Notes: generated by a model from the letters alone, not told the origin. A stretch of DNA of 64,000 bases from Bretschneidera sinensis (GCA_023935145.1 CM043697.1:47406001-47470000), one strand, 5' to 3'. Counted from the stretch's first letter, positions 46,311-59,244 are shown. Numbers and translations: made by a program.

Positions 46311-48950
46311 AATCTATTGATGCTTGTGTTAGTCATTTGGTGCATGTTGGTATTATTGAGGTTCCTATTGGGGATAAGGTTATTATCAGGACTATTTATC
46401 GGGGTCGTGTGATTAGTATGGCTAAAAGAGAATTTGAAGTTGATTTGTTGCCTTTAGATATAATAGATTTTGATTTAATTCTATAGATTAATTGGTTATC
46501 TGCATATCATGCTTGTGTATATTGTTTTAGGAAAAATGTGGTGTTCAAGATACCAGAACAAGAGAAGTTTAATTTTCAGAGAGAATGTAAGACACTTGCT
46601 AACTGTCTTATTTCTGCTCTGACTGCTAGTAGATGGTTGAACAAGGGTTATGAGGGGTATTTGGCATATGTGGTAGATTCTAGAAAGGAGATTAAGAAGT
46701 TAGAAGAAATCTTAGTAGTGAAAGATTTTTCTGATGTGTTCCCTGAGGAGTTGTCTGGTTTGTCTCCCAACAGAGAGATTAAGGTTTCTATTAAGGTGAT
46801 TTCGGGATCAGTACCCATATCTATAGCTCCTTACAGAACGGCACCAGTTGAGTTGAGAGAATTGAAAGTTCAGCTTCAGGAATTATTAGATAAACAATTT
46901 ATTCAACTGAGTATGCCGCCTTAGGGATCCCATGTGTTGTTTGTGAAGAAGAATGATGGAACAATGAGGTTTGTATTGATTAAAGACAGTTGAATATGAT
47001 CACCATCAAGAATAAATATCATTTGCTTAGGATAGATGATTTATTTAAGCAGTTACAAGGGGTTAGAATTTTTTCTAAGATAGACCTGAGATCGGGTTAT
47101 CATCAGTTGAGGATAAAGGAGGGGGACGTGCCTAAGACTGCTTTTAGGACACGTTATGAACATCATGAGTTCCTTGTAATGCCATTTGGGTTGACTAATG
47201 CTCATGTAGCATTTATGGATCTAATGAATCGAGTGTTTAAATTATTTTTGGATAGATTTATGATTGTATTTATTGATGATATTCCAAGAAAAAATAGGAG
47301 CATGTCAACATTTAGAGATAGTGTTGAAAATTCTGAGAAGAGTGAAATTGTATGCAAAGTTCTCTAAGTGTCAGTTTTGATTGAATGAAATATCTTTTTT
47401 GGGGTATGTTGTGTCAGGAGATGGTATAGTAGTTGACCCACAGAAAGTGGAGACAGTGTTGAATTAGGAAAGACTAACCAGTGTGACTGAAATTAGAAGC
47501 TTTTTTGGTTTGACGATTATTATAGGTGGTTTATCTAGAATTTTTCTATTATTGTTGTACCATTGACCAGATTGACCAGGAAGGAAGTGAAGTTTATGTG
47601 GACAAAAGAATGTGAGAAGAGTTTCCAGCTATTGAAAAAGAAATTGACTACCGCTTCGGTATTAGTGCTTCATTCTAGTGATGAAGGATTTGTGGTATAT
47701 AGTGATGCATCGCATCAGGGATTAGGATGTGTATTGATGCAACATGGGAGAGTTGTAGCCTATGCTTCTAGGAAATTGAAGAACTAAGAGATAAATTGCC
47801 GAACCCATGATTTAGAATTGGCTGTTATAGTTTTTGCTTTGAAGATTTGGAGACATCATTTATATGGAGCCACTTGTGAAATTTTTATTGATCATAAAAG
47901 TTTGACGCATTTACCTACCCAGAGAGAGTTGAATTTGAGGCAAAAGAGGTGGATGGAGTTTATTAGTGACTATGACTATACAATTCATTATCATTTATGG
48001 GAGACTAATGTAGTAGCTAATGCATTGAGTAGAAAGTCTACAGGGAAATTAGTTGCTATTGGGAGTCAAGATATTATCTTGATGATAAAATTGAGAGAAA
48101 TGAGAATGCAGTTAAGTATCAGTGATAGAGGGGTATTGATGGCAAATATGGTGGTACAATCTTTCATTATTGATCGCTTGTTACAGATGCAGAGTAGAGA
48201 TGAAGGGATAGAAAAGATCGGACAGAAAATATTGAGTGGGAAGCCAATTGAGTTTAGAATTGGAGAAGATGGTATTGTGGTATTGGGACATAGAGTTTGT
48301 GTTCCCAATGATGTTGAGATGAAAAATGAGATACTAAGAGAGACTCGTGATTATGTGTATTCTATGCACCCGGATAATAATAAGATGTACAGTGGGTTGA
48401 GACAGAATTATTTGTGGTTAGGGATGAAGAAGAATGTAGCTGAGCATATTTCTAAATGTTTGATTTGTCAACATGTGAAGTTTGAGAATAGACATCTGGT
48501 AGGTTTATTATAGCCTCTTCTAGTACCTGAATGGCCATGGGAGAATGTGGGTATGGATTTTGTTTTTGGTTTTCCCTATACCCAGAGAGGTCATGATACT
48601 GTATAGGTTATAGTTGATAGACTTTCTAAGTCTTCACATTTTTTCCTATTAAAACTACCTGGAGTCTTGAAAAGTTAGCTTAATGGTATATAGTGGAGAT
48701 TATGAGATTACATGTAGTAACTTTGAGCATTGTATCAGATAGAGATTCTAGATTTACTTCTAGATTTTAGAGTGGTTTTCAGAAAACTTACTTGTTCAGT
48801 AATTTCCTTTAGTTCAAGTGTTATGGAAGAACAAAGATGTTGAAGAAATTACTTAGGAGCATAAGGCAAGAATGAAGAAAGAGTACCCTTAGCTTTTTCA
48901 TGAGTTAGGTAAGAAAATTTCGGGGACAAAATTTTTATAAGGTGGGTAGA
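46289..48950 (+). pseudogene. Tekay-like pol: protease end, RT, RNase H, partial integrase
   Basis: The protease end and linker are 46289-46924 (DFSDVFPEELSGL). RT is about 46850-47400: [26 protein letters not shown] and FIDDI, so the palm acidic pair is still readable, but a deletion lies at about 46985. RNase H is 47563-48040 ([27 protein letters not shown]). The integrase zinc region is at 48340-48490 ([28 protein letters not shown]), with the first His not evident. The core starts with GMDFVFGFPY near 48550, and then about 48655-48800 has lost the second Asp and the Glu. A C-terminal trace near 48815 reads PLVQVLWKNKDVEEITWE. Stops and shifts are frequent. Confidence 0.87.
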
Positions 48951-48952
48951 AT

Positions 48953-51207
48953 TGTCATACTCATGTTTATAAAATAAGGGTAAAGAAGTGATTTTACATA
49001 TATTATATTGAATTAAATAATCCATGGATGAAAGATTTAGTATTGATTTGAAATAATATTTGAAAGGTAATATAAAGAATTTTATTGAAAGAATTAGAAA
49101 TTTTTTGAAGAAGAATGTACTGAAAATTATGAAATTTGAAGTTCAAATGAAAGAATTTTGAAGAAAAATGTGGAATGAGGTTGAGAGAAATAACTAGAAA
49201 ATTTGGTGGAAAAAATATAATTTTTTTTATAATGAGGAATGGCAAAATCGTAAATGATTGATGGTAAAACTGTAAATTTTAAATGATGGCAAAATATAAA
49301 TTTGAAGGAAAAAAATTGAAGCAGCCAAGAACATGAAACTTATGTTCGCATGAAGTTGCAATGAAAGTTTAAATTTTATAATATAATAATAATAATAATA
49401 AAATTTGAAGCGGTTGAGAACATGAAACTTGTGTTCACGTGAAGTTGCAGTGAAAGTTTAAATTTTCAATTTTATAACATAATAATAATAATAATAAAAG
49501 ATGAAATGGTGAAGAATATGGGTTCTTACAAATCCATGTGAAACAATGGAACTTGTGTCGATATTTGTAATAAAATAATATTATAATATATTATTTAAAA
49601 AATTATTGCAAAGTTTATAAGTCTCTGAAACAGCAGAGACTTTACTTCCTTCAAATACTGTTTGGTTTCTTTCTTTCTTCAATTCAAATTTCTTTGCAAA
49701 AAATTATAAAGAAAATTTCTCCAATATTAGAGATAGTTACAGTCATTCAACTACAATAGCAAGATTTCATCATATTTGAGGTAAATTTTCAATAAGACTC
49801 ATAACTAAATAATTATATTGTTTGAATTAAGTTATGAAATAGTAAGATTTATAAAAGTTTATGATTAGGTATTGGTAATCAGCAATCTCAAGAAATTGGT
49901 AAAAGGAGTAAGAAATCCAATGAGGTGATTCACGGGTAGCTTTAAATGCTACGTGGTGAGTTAGATTTACTTTTAATAATCGAGACCAATAAAAATATAA
50001 ATTTATGATATTTGAATAAATTATTGAATTGTAATGATTACATGATGTATTTTCTTTTATGCATGATAATTAATTGATTTATTGATTAGGAATTAAATAA
50101 TATGTTGAAAACTAATTATATAAGAATTTATAATTTCAAATAGGACAGATTAATAAAAAAATATGCTGAAAAGTTATATGAAATTTCTGAAAATATGATT
50201 GAAAAATTGATATAATATATGAGACAATTTAATAAATATGATAAAAATAATAATTTTGAGAAAGAATTAAATAGTGAATTGAATGCTTTGATGTATGTTT
50301 GCTTGCATGTTATTGCTCATATGCATAAAAGGAAAGACCAGGAAGGCAGCTAGTCTGGCTGAGAAAACTAAGAAGATAGTTGGTCTGCTGAAACATGTCA
50401 ACATGTGGGAAGATGTTCTTAGATGATAATATGAAATGATCTGATGAGAAAGAAAGAAAGATAATTTAAATTCATGCATTATATTTGTTTTAAATATTTA
50501 TTATTAATGGCTAAGATGCTAAATAATCAGTTTTTATTAATAAATTATTGATAGATAGATGAGTCTCACAATGAGACAATTTTGATGATAGATAAATAGA
50601 AAGGATGATATAATAAAGAATTATATTATTGATTGTTTGTATGATGTGAACTTTATGATGATATTAAATTAGAAATATTAAATTGATAAAATATATGAGA
50701 TATATACACTAAAAGATGATAGCCTGATAATTTATTTATTAAGAGAAACTGATAAATGATTGAATTGGAATGAGAGAAGAGATAGATGATTAATTATGCT
50801 GATTTAACAATGAATGAATATAACTAGAAGTATACAAATTGAGTACTTCTATTAAATTTAATTCATTGAGCTTGTGAAACTCACTCCTCAATGTTAAATA
50901 ATTTCAGGTAGCGGGCAAGACAGATAAATCTGTGAGCTGAGATTCATACTGAGTTATTATCTATAAGTCTCGTGGTTCATATCCTCAGACTAATGGAAGA
51001 AAAAAAAAATGTAGATATTCATGCATAATATGTTGTATATATTGTATTAGATGGGATATTAATAATGTAAGTCCCCTATTGAGGGTTGATGTATATATAT
51101 TTTTCGTCGATGTATGTTTTTATATTATTGTATATATATGTTGTGCTAGGATTTCAAAACGTGACTACAGTGTCTCTAGGTTGGCCAACCCGGGATGGGT
51201 CGTTACA
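48953..51207 (+). repeat. 3' LTR of Tekay-like element
   Basis: 2255 bp, TGTCATACTCATG... to ...GGTCGTTACA, aligning over its length with 42401-44698 with many small differences and indels. Confidence 0.92.
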
Positions 51208-51600
51208 CTAGTTCCATGTCAAGAGGAATTGTTGACGGAAGTCTACTCCTGAAGAGGAGCGATGTGATTGAAGTCATAATTCTTGTTGACCAGAGTGGAA
51301 TTATACAACTTCGAAAGCACATAGTTTCATGTCAGGAGGAATTGTTGACTAAAATGTACTCCAGAAGAGGAATGATGTGACTAAAGCCGTAATTCTTTTT
51401 GACCGAAGTGGGACTATATGACTTTAGAAGCTCCTAGTTCCATGTAAGGATGAATTATTGACTGAAGTGTACTCCTGAAAAGGAGCGATATGACCGAAGT
51501 CGTAATCCCCTTTGACTCGAGTGGAACTGAATTGCTTCAAAAACATATAGTTCCATGTCAAGAGTAATTGTTGACTGAAGTCTACTTTTGAAGAGGAGCG
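51208..51600. repeat. Tandem repeat array, right part (113-bp unit)
   Basis: Phase points 51238, 51351, 51464 and 51577, spaced 113 bp. Units share GAGGAATTGTTGAC, GAAGTCTACTCCTGAAGAGG and GGAACTATA-like text. With the element removed, the array holds at least six phase points. Confidence 0.9.
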
Positions 51601-51891
51601 ATGCTTGGGATTTGATGGAGCTGTGCAGCTTTATAGGCTTTGAATTTTGAGTGAGATGGACTTCAGGTGCGTATTCATCTTTGGGCTTAGGCTAGTTAGG
51701 CCCACTCGAAATGTTCGGTTGATGTTTTTTGAACCTACGCACTTGTGATGGGATGTTTCGTTCTCTGAGGTGGCTCTACAAGCTGTCATGTTTAATGATT
51801 GAGTGAATGCTTCAACTACCCGAAACACCTCTTCGTCAGCGTAAGAGGTGCATTAATCAGACGCCATGGCAACGGTTCGTTTGTTAAAGTC

Positions 51892-51899
51892 TATTTAAA
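51892..51899 (+). promoter_or_regulatory. Possible TATA-like box before gag-like gene
   Basis: TATTTAAA lies about 200 bp before the ATG at 52095 and is followed by a pyrimidine-rich leader. It is a plausible core promoter of the gag-like gene, with no other support. Confidence 0.35.
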
Positions 51900-52094
51900 G
51901 GACCCATTGCTTCTCACTTTTTTCTTTTTTCCTTCAATTTGCTTATTTTTCATTTCTCAAAGTGCCAGGTCTCCTAAACTTCTTCGAGTTTTACGAGAGT
52001 CTTCTTCTTCTTGTCAAGTTTCCTTAAGTTTCCACATCTCTCCGTTCTTTTTTTGTAAGTTTCCTTCTTCCTACTTCTTTTTTGCTATCGCACC

Positions 52095-55000
52095 ATGTCT
52101 ACTTTTGGGCCTGGTAGGTCTAAGAAAGTGAGGACTGAAATAAGAGAGGTTCGCATTAAGAGTGAAGGAATGTTAGTTTCTACTAGTTGGGTTCTCCAAG
52201 CTGGGGGAACCCTAGTCAAATTTCAAAAAATTACTTAGAGTCCATACCCAATAAGTTTTCTCTACCACTTTAGTGGAGAGTTATGTAATGACCCATCCCG
52301 AGTTGGCCACCCCCGAGATGGTGTCGTCACATTTTGAAAATCCCAGCACGACACAATATGCAACAATATAAAAAATCAACTGATGATCTACATACATAAA
52401 TCCTCAACCCTTAAGATGACAGTTACATCATTCAGATCTCAACTAAACAGTATATACAACATAGTATGCATGAATATTTACAAATATTTTTTTTTTCTTT
52501 CCATTAGTCTGAGGATGTGGACTACGTGGCTTATAGAAAATGACTTCGTCTGAATCTTAGTTTACCAATCTATCTGTCATGCCTGCTACCTGAAATTAAT
52601 TAACAATGAAGAGTGAGTTTCACAAGCTCAGTGAATTAAATTTACTAGAAGTGTTCAATTTGTATAATTAGTCTTCCAATATTCATTCATCTATATCTCA
52701 TACAATTTGATAATAACATCCTATCATCACTACTCATATCATAATCCATATCTTTTATCCATCTCCTCTTCTAATATGTTAAATCATCTTGGGACTATCA
52801 ATTATGTCTCATAGTTACCTCGTTATGAGGTTCACAGTATATAATTAATCACTCAAATAATTCTCATCATTTCATACTTCTATATATTTTTTTTACATCA
52901 TATTTGTCTCTCTGTGAGACTCACTCATCTATAAATTAATTTATAATCAAGAATAATACTTTAGCATCTCAACAAATAACAGTCAATAGTTAAAGCAAAT
53001 GCAATGCGTGAATTTAAATGTTATTATTATTAGGGAATATCTTCCTACATGTCAACATGTTTTAATTTAGACCGGCTCCCTCCCGGTTCTTTTATTTCTA
53101 GCATCTACAGGTTGTCGTGGTTTTCATTTATTTCCAGCATACACCGGCTGTCACGATTTTTCATTTAGACCAGCCCCCTCCAGGTTCTTTTATTTCATGC
53201 ATATGCATATGAACAATGATATGAAATATAAATATGAACAATAATATAAAAACAAGCATGTATTCAGACATTTAAATTAGCTATCATGTTTCTTCTCAAA
53301 TTATTATTTGATCAATTTCACTAAATTCTTCTCCTCATATATCATATCAAATTATCAACCATAACTCGTCAAGAATTACATTTATCACCTTCATTATTAA
53401 ATCGACTCATTATTCCAATAATATTACTTCTCATATAATAATTCTCTACATATCAATTATTCCAATCATACCCATCAACCAACTTTCATCTACCATCAAA
53501 TCATAAGTTAATAATTTATTCAAATATTATCACTGTATATTTCATATTTATCTTGATTACTTAAAATAAACCTAACTCACCACGTAGCACTTAGAGCTAC
53601 CCGTGGATCACCTCCTTGCCTTTTCTGCTATTTTCAGCAATTTCCCTCAATTGCTGATCATCAACACCTGACATAATATTTACATTAGAATTTCTTATTT
53701 ATTCTTCAATTCTTCTAAAAATTCACACCCTTTAAAATTTTCCACATTGAATTTAGAGAAATTTCATGTGTGCTAAATTTCAAAAATAAAATTCGCATTA
53801 TTACCTTTGGTTTTTCTTAAAACTTTCCTCGACTCTCTTAAAATCTCTCCCGTAAACCTATTCAAAATTTTACCCTTTCAACTTTTCTTTCAGTCCCCAA
53901 ATGTTTAAAGAAATATAGTAGTTTGAATTGAAGATAGAAGAAAACCAAACAGGATTTGGTAAAACTAATCAAACAAATCAACAAAAAATAATTTTTATAT
54001 AAGCATCCAGCCATCGTTGCACCGTTTCTGCAAATGGTGCATAGTGTTGCACCAGCCTCCAAGTGGTGCTTAGTGTCCCATGTGTGTGAAATGGATGCAA
54101 AACCTGGACTTCCAAGTGTTGCAAACTTTTTTTTTAATTAATTTTTTTTCTTTTTACTACCTTAGACGTCTACTTTTTCGTGTCTTTTTTTTCTTTTTAC
54201 TACCCTGAACATCCACTTTTCAATTCTTTTTAAAAGAATTATTTTATTTAAAAATAAATATTTCATGTATATATATTATTTCAATTCCATGTCATATTTA
54301 AATCATAAATTATTGTGATATCTTCCCTACTCAGCTTTCCCCCAATAGGATGAGGTATGTTGTGCAATTTGTGCTAGCTTTAAAAAAGTATGTTTGGTTC
54401 AGCAAGAGAGACAAAAGGTCCAAGGTGCGAATGTTTAGGTGGGTCTATGCCTTGAAGAAACATACCGAAAATGAGTGGCTTAACTTCTATCCAAGGAGTG
54501 GAAGGAAGATTCTGGACACTCTTTCCTCGATTAAAAGTTGGAATGAACGATTCTTCTTTGTGGAGGAGCCAAAATCTCATAAGGTTTTACTGGTGTGGAG
54601 CTCCGAGAGATACCTGTTCAGAGGGAACCCTCCTTGGGTAATGAAAAAAAGTGGGCGATCAGTACAGTCTTAGAAGTTAGGGCTATGATGTTTGATAAAG
54701 ATCTTACAGACGAGTCACTACTAAAGGCTCACCAACTTAGTTTACATCTTCTTGGCTCTCCTCCTAGTAGTGGAGAGTTGTTTCCATGTTATTTTTTTAT
54801 CTTGATTTTTTATGATCTAGTCATTTATCTTTGTAGAAGACACCATGGTCAGCTAAGTCAAAGTCTTTAGGATGGCCTAAGAGAAAAGAAGGGCCAAGGT
54901 CGTCAAGTCTTCTTCTGATGACCAGACTAAAAAGAAGAGGGCAAGGAAAAAAAGGCCTACATCCCAACCGGTTGAGGTGAAATAGCTTGAAGCTAAGGGG

Positions 55001-56098
55001 GATCACAGTGCAGCTTACTGAGGTTCAATAAACCAAGGTTCAACAAACTGAGGCATAGAAAGTTGAGATCTCTACTATAGGAGAGAGGACGACCGATCAG
55101 GTAGTTCAAAAGGCAAAGATGGAGGCCAGCAAGGGAGAGGTTTTTCTTCTTAGGGTTGTCCTTATTGTCCATCCCTTTAGATTGGCACTCACTGCCCTTA
55201 AGAACTCCACTCCTGTTCCTGGGGTTTTCTCTACTGCTCTAGAGGATTCTACTCTTGTCCTTGGGTTTCTTCTTTCTTCCACCCTTCGGGACTTCACTTT
55301 TGGTGCTAGCTCGAATTCTAAGACTTATCGTCCAAGCTAGAAGGTGAGGTGCACAGACTCAGCTTTTGAAAGCATAAGTATTGTATGTCAACTGCTGAGG
55401 GGTTATGTGCTTCATGTTGATGTCGATCTGATGAAGTCTATGACTTCTCATCAGTTGATGGTCAACACTTTAGACCATTACTATAAGGTAAAAATATTTT
55501 TTTTGAGATTTTTTACTTTTGTGTTCCTTAACTTTTTCTAAATCATTTGTTTTTGGCACAAGTTGGCAAGTATGCATTTTTCTTGAGCCACTCCATCTAA
55601 TCTATGGATAATAGCATTACTGGACTTCAGCGGAGTGATAAGAATCGTGAAAAGCGACTGGAAAATGGTAAAATTCAAATAGATGCCCTTTCTAACCATG
55701 TTAACAATCTAGAGCTTGAGATTGAGAAGTTGCAGTCTTTTCTGGCTGCTACTGACGCTACCTATTTGTCCGTCATACATGGGGTGATGTCTTTGAATGC
55801 TAAGGTAACAAAACTTCTAGATGTTAGAAGTCAAATTTGTTCTAAGATCGCTCTACTTCATGATGTAGAGATTCACCTTGGTGCCGAGGTGATTCGTCTT
55901 TAGGACATTCAAAGGTAGTTGAGGTCCTAGCTAGTTCAGGCCGAAGCCTCTATTATGGAGAACTATCATAGCTCTGAGGGCTATGGGGCAGATCTTTTGA
56001 GGTGCCTCAGAGTACGACTTAGTAGGCTTCGACGTGGCCAGGTCTTTGATGGCCTTCAATGCGGTGCTGTTCAAGGTTGGCCTAGATAGAAGAGCCTG
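52095..56098 (+). pseudogene. Gypsy-type transposon gag-like gene (PF04195-like), split by a solo LTR
   Basis: ATG 52095 (MSTFGPGRSKKV) runs to an early stop at about 52237, then FLYHFSGEL, where the minus-strand LTR 52284-54310 interrupts. Beyond it, DIFPTQLSPNRMRYVVQF and SSIKSWNERFFFVEEP match the conserved core of plant proteins named putative gypsy type transposon. A shift near 54600 leads to DKDLTDESLLKAHQLSLHLL. A GT-AG intron-like gap is at about 54787-54837, then a Lys/Arg-rich part. A second gap is near 55488-55563, then a coiled coil at 55604-55903 (NNLELEIEKLQSFL). The frame ends LVGFDVARSLMAFNAVLFKV, stop at 56096. Such proteins are gag-like parts of non-autonomous elements; no pol follows. 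Intron limits are guesses. Confidence 0.65.
52284..54310 (-). repeat. Solo Tekay/Del-like LTR, minus orientation, within gag-like gene
   Basis: It begins TGTAATGACCCATCCCG on the plus strand, the reverse of the family 3' end, and contains the GATGGTGTCGTCAC block. It runs to about 54305-54310, where the family 5' terminal 30 or so bases are missing or diverged. No internal region is present. A target duplication is not clear (AGTTA left, TAAAT right). It resembles the LTR at 12499-14541 more than the 42401 pair. Confidence 0.8.
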
Positions 56099-56717
56099 AA
56101 AAATGAGTGTTTCGTCCAAGCTTGAAGTAGTTAGATACTTGCAAAAGAAGTCTCTCAGAGCGTTGTACTCCGAGAAAGACTCTTTGATGCTTTATTCAGT
56201 GGGTGTTTTTTTTTTTCAGAGGAGAGAAAAACAAAGAGTTATGTCGAGATGAAGGGATATTTGAGAGGATGAGAGAACTGGAATAATTCTTTTTGTCCTT
56301 CATATATTTTCTCCTATACTTAAATTTTTCTTTGGTTTTTACCTTTTACTGTGGCCTTTTTCTCTTTTTCCTGTATCTTTTGTGTATATGAGTGTCTTCC
56401 TTTTGTATCCCTATCTATCTATGTTCCCTAAAGATGGGAGCCTTTTTATATAGGCGTTGGTGAGTCCCTTGTCTGGTCCTCCGAAGTGAAATATTGTCGA
56501 GATATGACTTCTGAACCTTGAGCCTTGCAGGGAATGGCCTATGTCCGTAAGAGATGGCCTATGCTTGAGCTATCATGTCAAGATATCCGAAACTATAGTA
56601 GTGTGCATGCTACCGTAGTTAGATTCGGTCTAGTCACTTCACTGCTTAGGGTGGTTGGCGACATGTTCGACTCTTATTGGGTTGTATTATTTTGGTCACA
56701 TCAAAAATACTCTAGCT

Positions 56718-57490
56718 ACATGTGTTAAATTCCATAGATCTCTAACCCAATCACAATAGAAGAAAAGATTAACTACATATTCCATTTCTTCCCTGCAAAA
56801 ACTACAAGTAGTATCATTTACCACCTTTCGATGGCCAAAGTTTCTCTTTGGTAGGAAGACGATACCATAGAAGATGCTTAATATTTTTTGGAACTTCTAA
56901 CTTCCAAATGTGATCCCACATCGTAACTGGCGGGGTAGACGAGGATTCACTTTCAACCATGAATGCCTATCGCCCCTCCTCCATTAATAAATGGAAGGCA
57001 CTACTCATCAAGTAATTATCCAAGCTCGTGTGATTCCAAATCAAAACATCCTGCCATCCATTGACACGGAGCTGAAGTATCACCTCATCCTCATAGAGAA
57101 TGAGAACCACTCGAACTATAACTGATCAATTTCCAAATCTTTGTCAATGGATCAATAAGATCACTCACTCTCACCACATGAGGATTCGAAATAAGAAGTG
57201 AAACCACCTTATAAGTCGATAAAGTGACAATCCATTTATCTTTCCAAATATCAATAGACCCTCCCTCCACCAAATTCCTCTCTCCACCACATTCCTTGCC
57301 TCCACCCCCCATATGCTACGACACATAAAAGAATGATCTTTCCCATAGGCGCCCTCAAAATAGAGGTATAAGTGAAATAACAAGCCTTAAGAACATGATG
57401 AACAAGAGAATCAGTACTGTATACTAATCTCCAAACTTGTATGCCCAACATTGCCATTGAAACAAATGAGGATCCCTAAAACCCAATTCA
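56718..57490 (-). pseudogene. L1-type LINE reverse transcriptase C-terminal fragment
   Basis: The minus strand carries LGIQVWRLVYSTDSLVHHVL then KACYFTYTSILRAPMGK, IDIWKDKWI, and further down a zinc-binding trace (WKLEVPKNIKHLLW, then CSFCREEMEY-like text). This is the usual C-terminal region of plant L1 LINE ORF2, after the palm. The frame is broken into at least three pieces between 57457 and 57091. No 5' part, endonuclease or poly(A) tail is seen, so both ends are truncated. Confidence 0.75.
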
Positions 57491-58557
57491 TTTTATTTTT
57501 TGGTAAGTATAACGTACCCCTTCCAACTAAACCAAGCTATCTTCCATATTAAACTTTTAACATTTTGATACACTTCTTGTTGCTAATTTCCAATTTCCCC
57601 TAATAAATATGGGCTTTGAGGACCTTATTATGTATATAACTTCAGCTTATTGTATTGCAATGATAAACCAGTTTCGACACACTTAGGTGTTGTTACCCAG
57701 CAAGACTGATACTGAACCAATAATTAGCATTGACTGGTGGGGACAGATCTGGAAATGCACAGAAACCGCGCGAGGATGTATCATGTATAAAGATCTAAAT
57801 CAAATTATGAAAATGCTTCTTCAGCGAAAATCACCATGATACTTCTTTGAACCTCTGCCGTACATAAAAAAAAATGCAAGACGTGGCCCTTTACAAAACA
57901 AGTCCTAATATGAGATCTTAGAAAACTGATAAGATAATCATAACCATCTGATCTATCACTTTCTATTGTGATATTCAGCGAAGCGACTGTGACAATTATA
58001 TATATATATATATGAAATGCATGATAAAATATTTTACTTAGCTTTTTACTCCTATAATTTAGTAATTTACGGTGCACAGAAACACAAAAATGCCTTTGTG
58101 GATACTCTCACCAGCTTGCATGTGCACCATACCTAGAACTTAAATATAGTTTTGCAGCTTCGTCTTATCTCACGCGCTTATATACAGCGTGTTCATCGAA
58201 GCCTAATCAAGCCATGCTATAATGGACACATGGGTCAAGGATTATTTTACGTGTTTCTGTTAATGGATCTTACCCGTAAGATTAAGCGTGTTACTCACAT
58301 TCTTACTAAGAGAGAGTGAAGAAAAACGTTGCACATAAAAAGACTGATCCACCTCTAAGTCCTTTTACGCTTGTGTAGTCGCCTTTGAACCCAAACTCCC
58401 ACAGTTCAAAAGAATCGCCACACCATCAACGATTATAGACCCCTCCCACCACCCTCTCTCTCTCTAAAACCAACACATGAATAGAGCTCCATCTTCATTT
58501 TGCTTTCTCATCTCTCTTTGTCTCTCTCTCTCTTGACGACAAAGAAAAAGAGTCGTC
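57491..58557 (+). other. Upstream region of OVATE family gene
   Basis: No coding region. A short (TA)n is at about 57997-58013. CT-rich tracts at about 58455-58470 and 58510-58535 probably lie in the 5' leader, as such tracts often do in plant genes. No single TATA box stands out; TTATATAC at 58172 is possible. Confidence 0.5.
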
Positions 58558-59244
58558 ATGACAGGCACAGTAAGGAAAAATCTAAATCTCTGCTTCACAA
58601 AGATCAAACGGCCAGCAAATCCCAAATCCTCTCCTACCAGATTGATGAACGATCAGAGCCGTCCGTTTCTCTCCACAACGACCACAACGTCCATCCTGAT
58701 CAAAAACTTCAACTCTCTCTATGACTACAACACCATTAATGACTCCAACTCCAAATCACTAATCATCTCCTCCGAATCCAGACCCGAACCCGACTTCGCC
58801 ACCGTCTTCGCCTCGAAAAGATTTTTCTTCTCTTCCCCGGGCCGATCCAATTCCATCATCGAATCCTCACCGTCAATTGCCAGTAGTACCGGAGAAGACA
58901 GTACCGAATCATCGCCGTCATCACCACCCAGTCAGTCCAATCTGTTATCTCAAATCAACGGTCACGATCAACCCAAATCCCAGTCCGTGAAGGACAGTGT
59001 GGCGGTACCAACGTACTCGCCGGACCCGTACATGGACTTCAGAAAATCCATGCAGGAGATGGTGGAGGCGCGTGAATTGCACGACGTGAAGGCCAACTGG
59101 GAGTACTTGCATGAGCTCCTCTTGTGCTACCTGGAGTTGAATCCTAAAACTGCACACAAATATATCATCGGAGCTTTCTCCGATCTTCTCGTCACTCTCA
59201 TGTCATCGTCTTCCACTTCTTCCGAGGAGAAAAAGGGTACCTGA
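58558..59244 (+). CDS. OVATE family protein (OFP), transcriptional repressor
   Basis: One exon of 228 codons, the usual single-exon structure of OFP genes. The start MTGTVRKNLNLCFTKIKRP matches the basic N-terminus of the family. A Ser-rich middle part follows. The OVATE domain lies at about residues 148-213: VPTYSPDPYMDFRKSMQEMV, EARELHDVKANWEYLHELLL, CYLELNPKTAHKYIIGAFSD. OFPs are plant-specific nuclear regulators, mostly repressors, that bind TALE homeodomain proteins and affect organ shape and secondary growth. The frame has no stop or shift. The ATG at 58558 is chosen because it begins the family-like N-terminus. The subfamily cannot be fixed here; OFP13/16/18-like is possible. Confidence 0.93.
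   Translation: MTGTVRKNLNLCFTKIKRPANPKSSPTRLMNDQSRPFLSTTTTTSILIKNFNSLYDYNTINDSNSKSLIISSESRPEPDFATVFASKRFFFSSPGRSNSIIESSPSIASSTGEDSTESSPSSPPSQSNLLSQINGHDQPKSQSVKDSVAVPTYSPDPYMDFRKSMQEMVEARELHDVKANWEYLHELLLCYLELNPKTAHKYIIGAFSDLLVTLMSSSSTSSEEKKGT

Larger units (their letters stand above)
42401..51207 (+). mobile_element. Tekay/Del-like Gypsy retrotransposon, both LTRs, decayed
   Basis: The 5' LTR is 42401-44698, the PBS 44703-44714, gag-pol about 44802-48950, a purine-rich AAGGTGGGTAGAAT sits before the 3' LTR, and the 3' LTR is 48953-51207. Flanks CAAGT (42396-42400) and CTAGT (51208-51212) form a 5-bp duplication with one mismatch. Removing the element restores the 113-bp phase of the tandem repeat. 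The order gag, protease, RT, RNase H, integrase and the long LTR fit the Tekay branch of chromoviruses; a short trace of the integrase C-terminal region is left, and no clear chromodomain. Confidence 0.92.

Noticed and set aside
51208..51600. CRISPR-like array
   Set aside because: Units are contiguous 113-bp repeats without unique spacers, in a plant genome.
58945..59157. 70-codon minus-strand frame
   Set aside because: Antisense shadow of the OVATE domain.
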